In this document: positions 53,035 to 62,374 of the stretch, one piece after another
Position numbering within the stretch: position 1 is the stretch's first letter
Layout: the number at the start of each line of letters is the position of its first letter
From: an uncultured Coriobacteriales bacterium
GTDB lineage: Bacteria > Actinomycetota > Coriobacteriia > Coriobacteriales > UMGS124
NCBI GenBank assembly: GCA_934654475.1
Contig: CAKUFZ010000005.1
Coordinates: forward strand, 53,123-117,122
Reading direction: 5' to 3'
DNA length: 64,000 nt
Position numbers and translations under genes: made by a program
Notes under the pieces: model-generated
What the model was told of the DNA's origin: nothing
Database searches by the model: none
The model's input: the letters and a program-made list of their open reading frames with translations, nothing else

Positions 53035-53835
53035 ATGGAGCTTGTTGACTGCCATACCCACACGTCGTATTCCGACGGCAAGGCAAGCGTGGAGGACGAC
53101 GTCTCCCGAGCTTGCGAGCTCGGACTGACCACAATTTGCATCACCGACCATCTCACGCTGCCCCACGAGATTGACCCTGTGTGTGAGGTGAGCGTTCCTG
53201 AAGCCGACCTTCCCGCCTATGCTGCCGACATCGAGGCGGCACGTGCGCGTCACCCTGAGGTCGAGGTCGTCTTCGGGTTCGAGTGCGACTACTATCCGGG
53301 CTGCGCCGACAACATCATCCGCTGGACCCGCGGTGCCACGTTCAGGCTCGGCTCTGTGCACATGGTGGACATGCGCTGGATCGACGACCTCAGCGACCTC
53401 TCGTTTTGGGAGGAGCGCGGTGTCGACGCTGTCTGGGAGGGGTATTTCCGCCTTTGGGGACAGGCATGCAACAGCGGCCTGTTCGATTCCATGGCGCATC
53501 CCGATCTTGTGAGCCTCCTGGGGCGCTACCCCTCTGAGGACACAATGCAGCGCCTGTATGCCCAGGCTGCCCGCGATGCGGCTGCAGCTGGCGTGCGTGT
53601 GGAGATCAACACGGCGGGCTCCATCAAGCCCGTCGGCCGGTTCTACCCGCATCCCGAGCTTCTCTCCCTTTTCCATGAGGCCGGCGTTCCCATCACCGTG
53701 GGTTCCGACGCCCATGTGGTGACGCGCGTTGGCGAGAACATCGATCAGGCCTATGCGCTTGCGGTCGCGGCGGGCTATCGCAGTATCGACGTCCCGACGG
53801 CAGCCGGAGGCTGGCGCAGCGTCTCGATCGCGTAA
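53035..53835 (+). CDS. PHP-domain phosphatase, histidinol-phosphatase (HisK) like
   Basis: 266 residues. The PHP metal motifs are DCHTHTSYSDGKA at the N-terminus, ITDHLTLP, GFECDYYP and, at the end, VTVGSDAHV. It resembles HisK-type histidinol-phosphate phosphatases, but no his genes are near, so a different phosphoester substrate is possible. AGGGGAG precedes ATG 53035, nine bases after the desulfurase stop. Confidence 0.88.
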   Translation: MELVDCHTHTSYSDGKASVEDDVSRACELGLTTICITDHLTLPHEIDPVCEVSVPEADLPAYAADIEAARARHPEVEVVFGFECDYYPGCADNIIRWTRGATFRLGSVHMVDMRWIDDLSDLSFWEERGVDAVWEGYFRLWGQACNSGLFDSMAHPDLVSLLGRYPSEDTMQRLYAQAARDAAAAGVRVEINTAGSIKPVGRFYPHPELLSLFHEAGVPITVGSDAHVVTRVGENIDQAYALAVAAGYRSIDVPTAAGGWRSVSIA

Positions 53836-53904
53836 TGCCGCGGGTACCTGCGCGGTGTCTGTCTGTCCCGTCCGGCTCGACTCATTTCGAAAAGGTGATC
53901 TGCC

Positions 53905-54699
53905 ATGAAGGTGCGCGAACTCGAGACGTCCCTCTTCTCATGCCTGCCGAAGATGTGGGCTGAGCCGTGGGACAAGGTCGGCCTTTCGGTGGGCGGCCCC
54001 GACGCCGAGGTCACCAAGATCGCCCTTGCCCTTGACGCCTCTGCGGATAACGTTCGCGCAGCTCATGCAGCTGGTGCCAACGTGCTGCTCACCCATCACC
54101 CGGTCTGTCTTTCCATGCCCGATGCTCTCACGCCGCCCTCTTCCGGTGCGGGTTTTGCAAGCTCATGTCTTTGGGAGGCCATGCGTCTGGGTGTTGCCGT
54201 TCTCTCGTTTCACACGAACCTCGACCGATGCGAGGCCGCCCGCGCTGCCATGCCTGGTCGTTTGGGCCTTGCTGCGCAGGGTGCGGGCCTGGAGTCAGAC
54301 CGCCCGGAGAATCTTGGCCGTCTGGGAGCCTGCGTGCCGCTGCCTTCCGGCATGACGCTGCGCGAGCTTGCCCATTCGTGCAGGGACGCATTGGGCGACG
54401 TGGCGCAGGCCTATGGTCCGCTTGATTCCGCCCGTGCCAGTGCCGCTTTCTTTACCGGCAGTCTCGGCGACTGCGGCCACTATGCGCTTGAGGCCGGCTG
54501 CGACGTCGTGGTGTGCGGTGAGTGCGGCTACCACAAGGCGCTAGAGCTCCTCACCCACGGATGTGCAGTCATCGTGCTCGGCCACGACGTGTCGGAGCTG
54601 CCTCTTGTGGGTGTCCTCAACGACATTCTCGATTCACTCGACGTGCCTGAAGATGCGCGTGTGGTGCTTTGCGAGGATTCGCATTGGTCTAGCATCTGA
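53905..54699 (+). CDS. Nif3-like dinuclear metal centre protein (DUF34)
   Basis: 264 residues. EPWDKVGLSVGGPDAEVTK, VLLTHHPVCL with the metal-binding His pair, SFHTNLDRCEAA and the C-terminal CGECGYHKALELL correspond to the family blocks (Nif3/YqfO/YbgI). The usual WDNVGLL appears here as WDKVGLS. The function is debated (metal chaperone or GTP cyclohydrolase I type 2-like). In Firmicutes it pairs with a trmK gene; here its partner is the zinc-ribbon protein downstream. AAAGGTGAT precedes ATG 53905. Confidence 0.92.
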   Translation: MKVRELETSLFSCLPKMWAEPWDKVGLSVGGPDAEVTKIALALDASADNVRAAHAAGANVLLTHHPVCLSMPDALTPPSSGAGFASSCLWEAMRLGVAVLSFHTNLDRCEAARAAMPGRLGLAAQGAGLESDRPENLGRLGACVPLPSGMTLRELAHSCRDALGDVAQAYGPLDSARASAAFFTGSLGDCGHYALEAGCDVVVCGECGYHKALELLTHGCAVIVLGHDVSELPLVGVLNDILDSLDVPEDARVVLCEDSHWSSI

Positions 54700-54793
54700 T
54701 GCGCGTCTGGGCGTGTATCATGTTCCGACTATTGAATGAAATGCCTTTGTAGCCATCCTTGTACACGAAATTGCAGAGAAAGAGGAATCAAGT

Positions 54794-55504
54794 ATGCCGG
54801 TCACGACCGATCTTCTCGAGCTCCAGCAGGTTGACTTGCAGATTATGCGCGACCGTAAGGCAATCGACGAGATTCCCCAGGCAGAGCAAATCAAGGAGGT
54901 TCGCGGAAGGCTCAAGGAGCTTTCCAAGAAGACCACGAAGATCGTGGGCCTGCTCAAGGACGCCCGCATCGAGGTCGAGGACAACGACGGTCGCCGCCGC
55001 ACGCTGAGCGCCCGCGTTGAGGAAGTCAAGCGCGACAGCGAGGCTTCCGATGACTTCCGTCTCACTCAGAGCTATAAGGCCGAGCTCGACCGTCTGGCCA
55101 AGCGCCTTGAGAAGGTCGATTTCAACCAGAAGAAGGCCAAGGCCGAGCTTGAGCGTCTCGAGGGCCTCTATCGTCAGGCTGCCTCCATCAAGACCCAGCT
55201 CGAGGCCAAGGAGGCCGAGCTCGTCGAGGCCTTCAAGAAGAGCGCCAACGACCTGCGTGAGGACCTTACCCGTCTTGTCGCCCGCCGCGAGACGCTGCAG
55301 CAGGCCATTCCCGCAGACCTTCTCGAGCGCTACCGTGTCTCCTGCGCCCAGCACAACCTCGTGGGTATTTGCAAGCTCGAGGACCACGTGTGCACCGGCT
55401 GCCGCGTTGAGCTTCAGCAGTCTCAGTACGAGCAGCTCATCAAGGGCGACAGCCTTGCCGTGTGCCCGGTGTGCGGTCGAATGATGGTCGTGCACGGCGC
55501 ATAA
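54794..55504 (+). CDS. Coiled-coil protein with C4 zinc ribbon (DUF164 / CT398-like)
   Basis: 236 residues. Residues about 1-190 are a charged antiparallel coiled coil (ELQQVDLQIMRDRKAID at the start). A zinc ribbon follows: CTGCRVEL with CPVCGRM about 30 residues later. The family is often encoded next to Nif3, as here. Structural relatives have been linked to flagellar or secretion partners in chlamydiae, but the role in actinobacteria is unknown. AAGAGGAA precedes ATG 54794. Confidence 0.92.
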   Translation: MPVTTDLLELQQVDLQIMRDRKAIDEIPQAEQIKEVRGRLKELSKKTTKIVGLLKDARIEVEDNDGRRRTLSARVEEVKRDSEASDDFRLTQSYKAELDRLAKRLEKVDFNQKKAKAELERLEGLYRQAASIKTQLEAKEAELVEAFKKSANDLREDLTRLVARRETLQQAIPADLLERYRVSCAQHNLVGICKLEDHVCTGCRVELQQSQYEQLIKGDSLAVCPVCGRMMVVHGA

Positions 55505-55759
55505 GGCCTTCTGCCTTTAGAGTGCCTGCGTAGATTCATGCCGCGAGGTTGACCAAAAACGCACCGAGAACGTACAATCGTCTAGCATTTGTGACTTCTC
55601 TCGTTTTAGGCGAGTTTTGGATATAGAACGGTCAAAACTTCATCTAATTCCTCAGGGTGCTCACGATGCCGGACGTCTAACGTGCGGCGTGTCAGTGTTG
55701 GCATGTGCTCGTCTTTCGTCCGTTTTGCATAACAGCTAAACGAAGCCGGGAGGTAGCAC

Positions 55760-57331
55760 ATGGACGTTATGTACGTTGTCGTTGCAATCGCTGCAGCGGT
55801 CATTGGTGCGGCTCTCGCCCTGCTTTTCGCCGCTAAGAGCGCAAGCGGCAAGCTCACTCAGGCAAAGTCCGAGGCCGATCAGGTACTCGACGGCGCAAAA
55901 AAGCAGGCCGAGACCATCAAGAAGGAAGCGGAAATTTCCGCCAAGGAAGAGGTCTTCCGCATTAGGCAGACCGCCGATTCCGAGATTCTCGAGAAGAAGA
56001 AGGCATCCGAGGCCGAGGCGGCCCAGCGCGCTGGCGAGATTCGCGAGCGTGAGAACCGCCTGCTTCAGCGCGAGGAGTCCCTCGACCGTCGCTCTGATTC
56101 GCTTGACAAGAAGGAGCACCAGCTCTCCAGCGAGGCTGGCCAGATTGAGAAGCGTGCCCGCGACGTTGAGGAGCTCGAGCGCAAGCACACCTCCGAGCTC
56201 GAGCGCATCAGCGGCCTCACCACCGACGAGGCTCACAAGGAGCTGCTCGATCGCGTGCGTGACGATGTGACGCGCCAGAGCGCCACTATCATCCGCGAGA
56301 GCGAGCAGCGCACGCGCATCGAGTGCGAGAGCACCGCTCGCCGCATTCTTGCCACCGCCATCCAGCGTTGCGCCTCCGACCACGTCGGCGAAGTCACGCT
56401 CACCACGGTGCACATTCCTTCCGATGACCTCAAGGGCCGCATCATCGGCCGCGAGGGCCGCAACATCCGCACTTTCGAGCAGATGACCGGCGTGAACCTC
56501 ATCATCGACGACACGCCCGAGACCGTGCAGCTCTCTAGCTTCGACCCGGTCCGTCGCGAGATCGCCCGCGTCACCCTCGAGAACCTCATTGCCGACGGTC
56601 GCATCCATCCGGCGCGTATCGAGGAGCTCTTCAACAAGGCCACCGATCAGGTGAACGCCAAGGTGCTCGAGGCTGGCGAGCAGGCCTGCTTCGACCTCGA
56701 GGTCAACGACATTCACCCCGAGCTCGTGAGGACTCTGGGTGCCCTGCGTTATCGCACCTCGTACGGTCAGAACGTCCTCAACCACTCTGTTGAGGTTGCC
56801 CGCATGTGCGAGATCATGGCCGACGAGCTTGGCCTCGATTCCTCGCCTTTCAAGCGCGCTGGTCTTCTGCACGACATCGGCAAGGCCATCGACCATCGCG
56901 TCGAGGGTCCCCACGCCGTCATCGGTGCCGACCTTGCCCGCAAGTACGGTGAGGCTCCCACTATCGTGCACGCCATCGAGGCGCACCATAACGACGTCGA
57001 CCCTACGAGCGTGCTTGATGTGCTCGTTCAAGCCGCCGACGCTTGCTCTGCCGCCCGTCCCGGTGCCCGTCGCGAGTCCGCTGAGACCTACATCAAGCGT
57101 CTTGAGAAGCTTGAGGAGATCTCGAACTCGCATCCCGGCGTCGAGCGCACCTACGCCATGCAGGCCGGTCGCGAGATTCGCGTTATGGTCAAGCCCGAGG
57201 AGATTTCCGACGCTGCCGCCGTCGTTCTCGCGCACGACATTGCCACCGAGATTGAGAACCAGATGGAATACCCCGGCCAGGTAAAGGTCGTGGTCATTCG
57301 CGAAAGCAGGGCTTGCGACATTGCCAAGTAA
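55760..57331 (+). CDS. rny: Ribonuclease Y
   Basis: 523 residues, family length. An N-terminal membrane anchor (YVVVAIAAAVIGAALALLF) leads into a long coiled coil (30-200), a KH domain (DLKGRIIGREGRNIRTFEQ) and an HD domain (LLHDIGKAID, HAIEAHHNDV). It initiates mRNA decay at the membrane. GGGAGG precedes ATG 55760. The 255-bp gap upstream has a TACAAT box (55573-55578) but no clear -35. The 3' end overlaps the next gene by 11 bp. Confidence 0.97.
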   Translation: MDVMYVVVAIAAAVIGAALALLFAAKSASGKLTQAKSEADQVLDGAKKQAETIKKEAEISAKEEVFRIRQTADSEILEKKKASEAEAAQRAGEIRERENRLLQREESLDRRSDSLDKKEHQLSSEAGQIEKRARDVEELERKHTSELERISGLTTDEAHKELLDRVRDDVTRQSATIIRESEQRTRIECESTARRILATAIQRCASDHVGEVTLTTVHIPSDDLKGRIIGREGRNIRTFEQMTGVNLIIDDTPETVQLSSFDPVRREIARVTLENLIADGRIHPARIEELFNKATDQVNAKVLEAGEQACFDLEVNDIHPELVRTLGALRYRTSYGQNVLNHSVEVARMCEIMADELGLDSSPFKRAGLLHDIGKAIDHRVEGPHAVIGADLARKYGEAPTIVHAIEAHHNDVDPTSVLDVLVQAADACSAARPGARRESAETYIKRLEKLEEISNSHPGVERTYAMQAGREIRVMVKPEEISDAAAVVLAHDIATEIENQMEYPGQVKVVVIRESRACDIAK

Positions 57332-58424
57332 TGAAGCCAGCCGTTCCGACGGTCTGACCTCATTTATCGAAAACGTGCTAGGTGACGAATCCCTGCGCAT
57401 CGAGGAACGTCTCGGCGCAGGGTTCGTTCGTTTAAAGGTATCTGAGGCTGAGCGTCGCCAGGCAAAACAAGACATCCAGTACGTTGAGGACGCCGTCTGC
57501 GAGATGGTGCGTAACTCCCGCGACGCCCATGCCCAGCATGTGTTTGTGGCGAGCACCCGTGACGGTGCCCGACGCAACCTGATCGTCATCGACGACGGTG
57601 ACGGCGTGCCTTCCTCCATTGCCGAGAAGGTCTTTGACCCGCGCGTCACAAGCAAGCTCGAGTCCATGCACATGGACCGCTGGGGCGTGCACGGCAGGGG
57701 CATGGCGCTCTACTCAATCCGCCAAAATGCCCTCGAGAGCCGCATTGTCTGCTCTGAGAAGGGCAAAGGCTGCGTCATCAGCGTCGCCTTCGACACTGTG
57801 GCCGTTCCCGAGCGCGCCGACCAGTCCACGCTTCCCACGCTTGTCGAGCAGCCCGAGGCACCCGCCGCGCCAGATGCAACAGTCGACAAGACGCGCGGCC
57901 CTCACAACATCTTGCGCACCGTTGCCGACATTGCGCTCGACTGTCCCGCATCCCAGCGCTTTTTCGTGGGCAGCCCTGCGGAGGTTTTGGCCACGCTTGT
58001 TGCGCAGGGACGCAAATACCTCGCTTCTCACCCTGTAGTTGAGCGTGAGGGATGCGCTTTCTGGCTTCTCCCGGCATTTGCCACCACGCCCCTTGAGTTA
58101 CAGCAGGCGGCCGAGACGCTGGGCATCACCGTTTCTCAGCGCAGCTGCTATCGCATTCTCAACTTCGAGGTCAATCCCCTGAGCGAGATTCGTCGCCTCC
58201 TTGTCGGCGATGCCACGCCGCAAAAGCCCGGCCAGGTCGACCTTCTTCAAGACCGTCGCAAGCTCAAAATCTCGCGTGAGGACACCGAGGAGTTCGCCTC
58301 CCTCATGGCACGCGATTTTGAGATGCTGGCCGAGCGTTACTATCTTGACCTGGCAGGAGACGTCAAAGTGCGCGTCGCGCAGGACAAGGTGGTCGTGACC
58401 TTTCCGATTTCCAAACAGCTCTAA
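57321..58424 (+). CDS. MutL-like GHKL ATPase of unknown function
   Basis: 367 residues from TTG 57321 (AGCAGGG upstream; no in-frame ATG nearby). GHKL motifs follow MutL order: N-box EMVRNSRDA (61-69; Asn65), IDDGDGVP (90-97), VTSKL (109-113, matching ATSKI) and GVHGRGMALYSI (122-133, matching GFRGEALASI). A linker and a second domain with no zinc or endonuclease motif complete the chain, about half a normal MutL. No mutS is in the window, yet the gene sits between rny and miaB/miaA, where mutSL often lies. Its role is unknown; a repair or remodelling ATPase is the best guess. Confidence 0.75.
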   Translation: MPSNEASRSDGLTSFIENVLGDESLRIEERLGAGFVRLKVSEAERRQAKQDIQYVEDAVCEMVRNSRDAHAQHVFVASTRDGARRNLIVIDDGDGVPSSIAEKVFDPRVTSKLESMHMDRWGVHGRGMALYSIRQNALESRIVCSEKGKGCVISVAFDTVAVPERADQSTLPTLVEQPEAPAAPDATVDKTRGPHNILRTVADIALDCPASQRFFVGSPAEVLATLVAQGRKYLASHPVVEREGCAFWLLPAFATTPLELQQAAETLGITVSQRSCYRILNFEVNPLSEIRRLLVGDATPQKPGQVDLLQDRRKLKISREDTEEFASLMARDFEMLAERYYLDLAGDVKVRVAQDKVVVTFPISKQL

Positions 58425-58489
58425 CTGGCCCATAGGCTACAATCGATCCGCTCGTTTTGAGCCTCATCTTTTACCGTACAGGAGCCCCC

Positions 58490-59896
58490 ATGCCCTTCTC
58501 CTCTCACCCCGAAGAAGCAATGATCGCCAACTCCATGCAGCCCTTGAGCGGCAGCACCTACCTCGTCCGTGCCTTCGGCTGCCAGATGAACTTCCATGAC
58601 GCCGAGCGGGTGCGCGGCATGCTGGAGACGGCTGGCTCGCTTGAGGTCTCCGAAATCGAAGAGGCCGACATCGTCGTCTTCCTTACCTGCTGCGTGCGCG
58701 AGGCTGCCGACACGAGGTTGTACGGCCAGGTACAGTCCATGCGCAACATTCCCCCGCGTGAGGGAAGCGAGCGTCGCATCGTGGCTGTGGGCGGCTGCAT
58801 CGGCCAGCGCGACGGCGACAAGCTCTTCGACATCCTGGGCAACGTCGACATCGTCTTTGGCACCCACACCATCCACCGTCTACCTGACCTGCTTTCCGCT
58901 GCTCTTGCCGGTGAGGGCCATTGCATCGCCATCGCCGAGACCGACGAGGACGGTGTGTGCGCCAGCGACCTGCCTTCCAAGCGCGACGACGCCTTCCATG
59001 CCTGGGTGCCCATCACCTATGGCTGCAACAACTTCTGCACCTACTGCATCGTGCCCTACGTGCGCGGTCGTGAGCGCAGCCGCGTTTTCGAGGATGTCCT
59101 CGAAGAAGTGCACCGCCTGGTGGGGGAGGGTGTCAAGGAGATCACCCTGCTCGGTCAGAACGTGAACTCCTACGGCCGCGACCTGTACGGCGCCCCCCGC
59201 TTCGCCGAGCTTCTGCGCGAGGTGGGCAACAGCGGCATCGCTCGCCTGCGTTTTGCCACGAGCCATCCCAAGGACCTCTCCGACGAGACCATTGCCGCCA
59301 TGGCCGAGGTCAAGTCTGTGATGCCCGCGCTGCACCTTCCCGCACAGTCCGGCTCCTCCCGCATCCTTAAGATGATGAACCGCACCTACGACCGCGAGGC
59401 GTACCTGCAGCTCGTCGACAAGGTCAAGGCCGCCGTTCCCGGGATCGCCCTTTCCACCGACCTTATCGTCGGCTTCCCCGGTGAGACCGAGGAGGACTTC
59501 CTACAGACCATGTCCCTCGTCGAGCAGGTGGGCTACTCCCAGACCTTCACGTTCATCTATTCCAAGCGCGCCGGCACGCCTGCCGCCGAGATGGTGGACG
59601 ACACGCCGCGCGAGGTCATCCAGGACCGCTTCGACCGTCTTGTAAACGTCGTGCAGGACTGCGCCCACAAGGCCAACCAGGCCGAGCTCGACCAGGTCGT
59701 GCCTGTCCTGGTCGAAGGCGTCTCCAAGCGCGACGAATCGATGCTTTCTGGCCGCAGCCCCAAGAACCAGACTGTCCACGCTCCCATCCCCGCCGGTAAG
59801 ACCATCGACGATTACATCGGCACGATTGTCGACGTGCATGTGGATGAGGCCCGTACCTGGTACCTGCGCGGCCAGCTCGTGGGCGAGACGCTCTAG
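58490..59896 (+). CDS. miaB: tRNA-2-methylthio-N6-dimethylallyladenosine synthase
   Basis: 468 residues. The UPF0004 domain has the auxiliary-cluster cysteines (FGCQMNFHDAE, LTCCVREAA, GGCIGQRDG). The radical SAM site is CNNFCTYCIVP and a TRAM domain ends the chain. It adds the methylthio group to i6A37, the product of MiaA, which follows 18 bp downstream. AGGAG (58480-58484) fixes ATG 58490; a TACAAT box at 58438-58443 may be its promoter. Confidence 0.97.
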   Translation: MPFSSHPEEAMIANSMQPLSGSTYLVRAFGCQMNFHDAERVRGMLETAGSLEVSEIEEADIVVFLTCCVREAADTRLYGQVQSMRNIPPREGSERRIVAVGGCIGQRDGDKLFDILGNVDIVFGTHTIHRLPDLLSAALAGEGHCIAIAETDEDGVCASDLPSKRDDAFHAWVPITYGCNNFCTYCIVPYVRGRERSRVFEDVLEEVHRLVGEGVKEITLLGQNVNSYGRDLYGAPRFAELLREVGNSGIARLRFATSHPKDLSDETIAAMAEVKSVMPALHLPAQSGSSRILKMMNRTYDREAYLQLVDKVKAAVPGIALSTDLIVGFPGETEEDFLQTMSLVEQVGYSQTFTFIYSKRAGTPAAEMVDDTPREVIQDRFDRLVNVVQDCAHKANQAELDQVVPVLVEGVSKRDESMLSGRSPKNQTVHAPIPAGKTIDDYIGTIVDVHVDEARTWYLRGQLVGETL

Positions 59897-59914
59897 GCTG
59901 AGAGCTTGCGTATC

Positions 59915-60862
59915 ATGAGCGCCTATCGGGTCATATCGGTCGTCGGTCCCACGGCAAGCGGAAAGTCCTCGCTTGCCGATGCCCTGTGCCTGCGCCTGGG
60001 CGGCGAGGTGGTTTCCGCCGACTCCATGCAGGTCTATCGCGGGATGGACATTGGCACGGCCAAGACGCCCGTCGCTGAGCGTCGCGTGCCGTTGCACTGC
60101 ATCGACCTTGTAGACATCGGTCAGCCCTATTCGGCGGCCGTCTTCGCACAGGACTCCCATGCCTGCATCGACGGGCTCCTTGAGCGCGAAGTGCTGCCTG
60201 TTGTTTGTGGCGGTACTGGCCTGTATGTGCGTGCCGCACTTGAGGACATGGGCTTTCCCGAGGGCGAGCAGGTGGAAAACCCTGTGCGCGAGCGCTATGA
60301 GGCGCTTGCTGCACAGATGGGAAACGACGCCTTCCACGAGTTGCTGCAGTCCAAGGACCCGTGCAGCGCCGCTCTCATCCACCCGAACAACGTGCGCCGC
60401 GTTGTGCGCGCTTTTGAGTTGCTTGAGCAGGGAAGCTCGTATGCCCAGGAGCATGCTACCCTCCATGAGCGCCTCGACCGGTATCCCACGCTTCATGTGG
60501 GCCTCACGATGCCTCGCGAGATGCTCTACGAGCGCATCAACCGTCGCGTGGACAAGATGATGGAGCTCGGCCTTGTCGATGAGGTACGCGGCCTTATGGA
60601 CTCCGGCCTTGCTGACACCCTCACCTCGAATCAAGCCATCGGCTACAAGGAGATCATCGCGGCCCTTCGCGGCGAGACCTCCATGGATGAGGCCGTCGAG
60701 GACATCAAGCGATCTTCGCGCCGTTATGCCAAGCGCCAATACACGTGGTTTAACGCCGACAAACGCATCCACTGGTTCGATGCGAGCCAGATGGGGGAGG
60801 ATGAACTCGTAGACCGCGTTGTCGGCCTTTTCAGCGAACCTGGTGTCCAGCAGGCTCTGTAA
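59915..60862 (+). CDS. miaA: tRNA dimethylallyltransferase
   Basis: 315 residues. P-loop VVGPTASGKSSLADALC (9-25), then SADSMQVYRGMDIGTAK, the DMAPP/tRNA-binding VVCGGTGLYVRAAL and the late IGYKEIIAAL. It prenylates A37 of tRNAs reading UNN codons, using DMAPP from the MEP pathway. ATG 59915 is preferred; TTG 59906 three codons earlier is possible. Confidence 0.96.
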   Translation: MSAYRVISVVGPTASGKSSLADALCLRLGGEVVSADSMQVYRGMDIGTAKTPVAERRVPLHCIDLVDIGQPYSAAVFAQDSHACIDGLLEREVLPVVCGGTGLYVRAALEDMGFPEGEQVENPVRERYEALAAQMGNDAFHELLQSKDPCSAALIHPNNVRRVVRAFELLEQGSSYAQEHATLHERLDRYPTLHVGLTMPREMLYERINRRVDKMMELGLVDEVRGLMDSGLADTLTSNQAIGYKEIIAALRGETSMDEAVEDIKRSSRRYAKRQYTWFNADKRIHWFDASQMGEDELVDRVVGLFSEPGVQQAL

Positions 60863-60874
60863 GGAGTGATTGCT

Positions 60875-62176
60875 ATGCCATACAACGGACCGTTTGACAC
60901 GGCGCGTGCGCAGGAGCGCTGCATTCTCGTGGGTATCGATACCTCTCAGTCTGCCTGGGACCTCGAGGCCTCGCTTGAGGAACTCTCGCGCCTGGCGGAG
61001 ACGGCGGGGGCCCAGACGGTGGGGGAGCTGACCCAGAAGCTCGACCATCCGTATGCCAAGACCTATCTCGGCTCAGGCAAGGTGCTTGAGCTGCGCGACC
61101 TCGCACAGAGCTGCAATGCCGACGTCATCATCTTCGATGCCGAGCTGTCACCTTCTCAGCAGGCAAACATCGAGCGCATCCTGGGGATGAAGTACAAGGT
61201 CATCGACCGTACGGCGCTCATCCTCGACATCTTCGGCCTGCATGCCAAGACCCATGAGGGCAAGCTGCAGGTGCAGATGGCTCAGCTGCAGTACCTCTAC
61301 CCGCGCCTGCGCGGCATGTGGGCCCACCTTGCCAAGGACAGAACGCGCGGCGGCATTGGCTCGCGCTTTGGCCAGGGCGAAAGCCAGCTTGAGGTCGACC
61401 GCCGTCTCATTCGCGACCGCATTTCCGTGCTGCGTCGCGAGCTTGCCAACATCGCTTCCAACCGCGACGTGCAGCGCAAGGAACGCACCTCTTCCGATGT
61501 CTTCCGCGTCGCTTTGGCGGGCTACACCAACGCCGGCAAGTCGACGCTGCTCAACCGCCTGACCGACGCCGGCGTGTACGTGCAAGACCAGCTCTTCGCC
61601 ACGCTTGACCCCACGACGAGGGTCTTTGTGCTGCCGGGCGGCAAGACGACTACCATTACCGACACAGTCGGCTTTGTACGCAAGCTGCCGCACACCCTCG
61701 TGGAGTCGTTTAAGTCGACGCTTGCCGAGGTTGCCGACGCCCATCTCATCCTGCATGTGGTGGATGGCAACGACCCGCACCTTGTCGAGCAGCTCGCCGC
61801 CGTTGAAGAGGTTCTCAAGCAGATCAAGGCCGACGGCATTGACCGTCTGCTGGTCTTCAACAAGTGTGACCTGCTCGAGCCTGAGCGTGCCGCTGAGCTC
61901 CGTGAAAGCTATCCTGAGGCCATCTTTGTCTCAGCGGTTACGGGCGAAGGCATTGAGGACCTCGTTGCCAACCTTGCCAAGCAAGCCGCCTTGCGCGACG
62001 AGCACCTGAAGGTCCTCATTCCGTATGGCCAGGGCTCGCTGCTGTCTGACTGCCACAAGTACGGCCATATTTTGCACGAGGAGTATGTGCCTGAAGGCAC
62101 CCTGCTCGAGGCCGTGCTGCCCGCAAGCGTCGCCAACCGGGCCCGCGTCTTTGCGGTGGACGAGGCTGTGGAGTAA
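60875..62176 (+). CDS. hflX: GTPase HflX
   Basis: 433 residues. The N-terminal HflX domain (TYLGSGKVLELRDLA, FDAELSPSQQANIE) has the family helix GGIGSRFGQGESQLEVDRR. The G domain follows, with GYTNAGKSTLLNRLT, DTVGFVRKLPHTLVESF and FNKCDLL. HflX splits ribosomes under stress. AAGGAG (60861-60866) eight bases upstream sets ATG 60875. The C-terminal extension is the usual short one. It is convergent with lexA. Confidence 0.97.
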   Translation: MPYNGPFDTARAQERCILVGIDTSQSAWDLEASLEELSRLAETAGAQTVGELTQKLDHPYAKTYLGSGKVLELRDLAQSCNADVIIFDAELSPSQQANIERILGMKYKVIDRTALILDIFGLHAKTHEGKLQVQMAQLQYLYPRLRGMWAHLAKDRTRGGIGSRFGQGESQLEVDRRLIRDRISVLRRELANIASNRDVQRKERTSSDVFRVALAGYTNAGKSTLLNRLTDAGVYVQDQLFATLDPTTRVFVLPGGKTTTITDTVGFVRKLPHTLVESFKSTLAEVADAHLILHVVDGNDPHLVEQLAAVEEVLKQIKADGIDRLLVFNKCDLLEPERAAELRESYPEAIFVSAVTGEGIEDLVANLAKQAALRDEHLKVLIPYGQGSLLSDCHKYGHILHEEYVPEGTLLEAVLPASVANRARVFAVDEAVE

Positions 62177-62178
62177 CC

Positions 62179-62275
62179 CCGTACCGTGGGTCGGGTATGA
62201 CTTGCATAAGGCCTGCGGTGGACGAGACTGCGGTTAATAGACCGTACCATGTGGTTTGAAACAAACTGCATAAGG
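62179..62275 (+). repeat. Imperfect direct repeat between hflX and lexA
   Basis: CCGTACCGTG...TTGCATAAGG (62179-62211) and CCGTACCATG...CTGCATAAGG (62242-62275) share both ends with a similar spacing, 63 bp apart. Between them, GTTTG-AAA-CAAAC forms a small hairpin. The rest of the 198-bp gap to lexA shows no gene; a weak hairpin (ACCCG/CGGGT, about 62284-62336) could end lexA or hflX transcription. Confidence 0.4.
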
Positions 62276-62374
62276 GTCGAAACCATTGAAACCCGTCTCA
62301 GCTCATGTGTTACACACGTGGGTTGTGGCGGGTCTATTTTGGACGCCAAATGCGGGAAATGTCACTTTGTGAGC

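Noticed and set aside
55606..55857. 83-codon minus-strand frame across the rny start
   Set aside because: Half of it is antisense to rny, with no ribosome site or recognisable product; the rest is the intergenic region.
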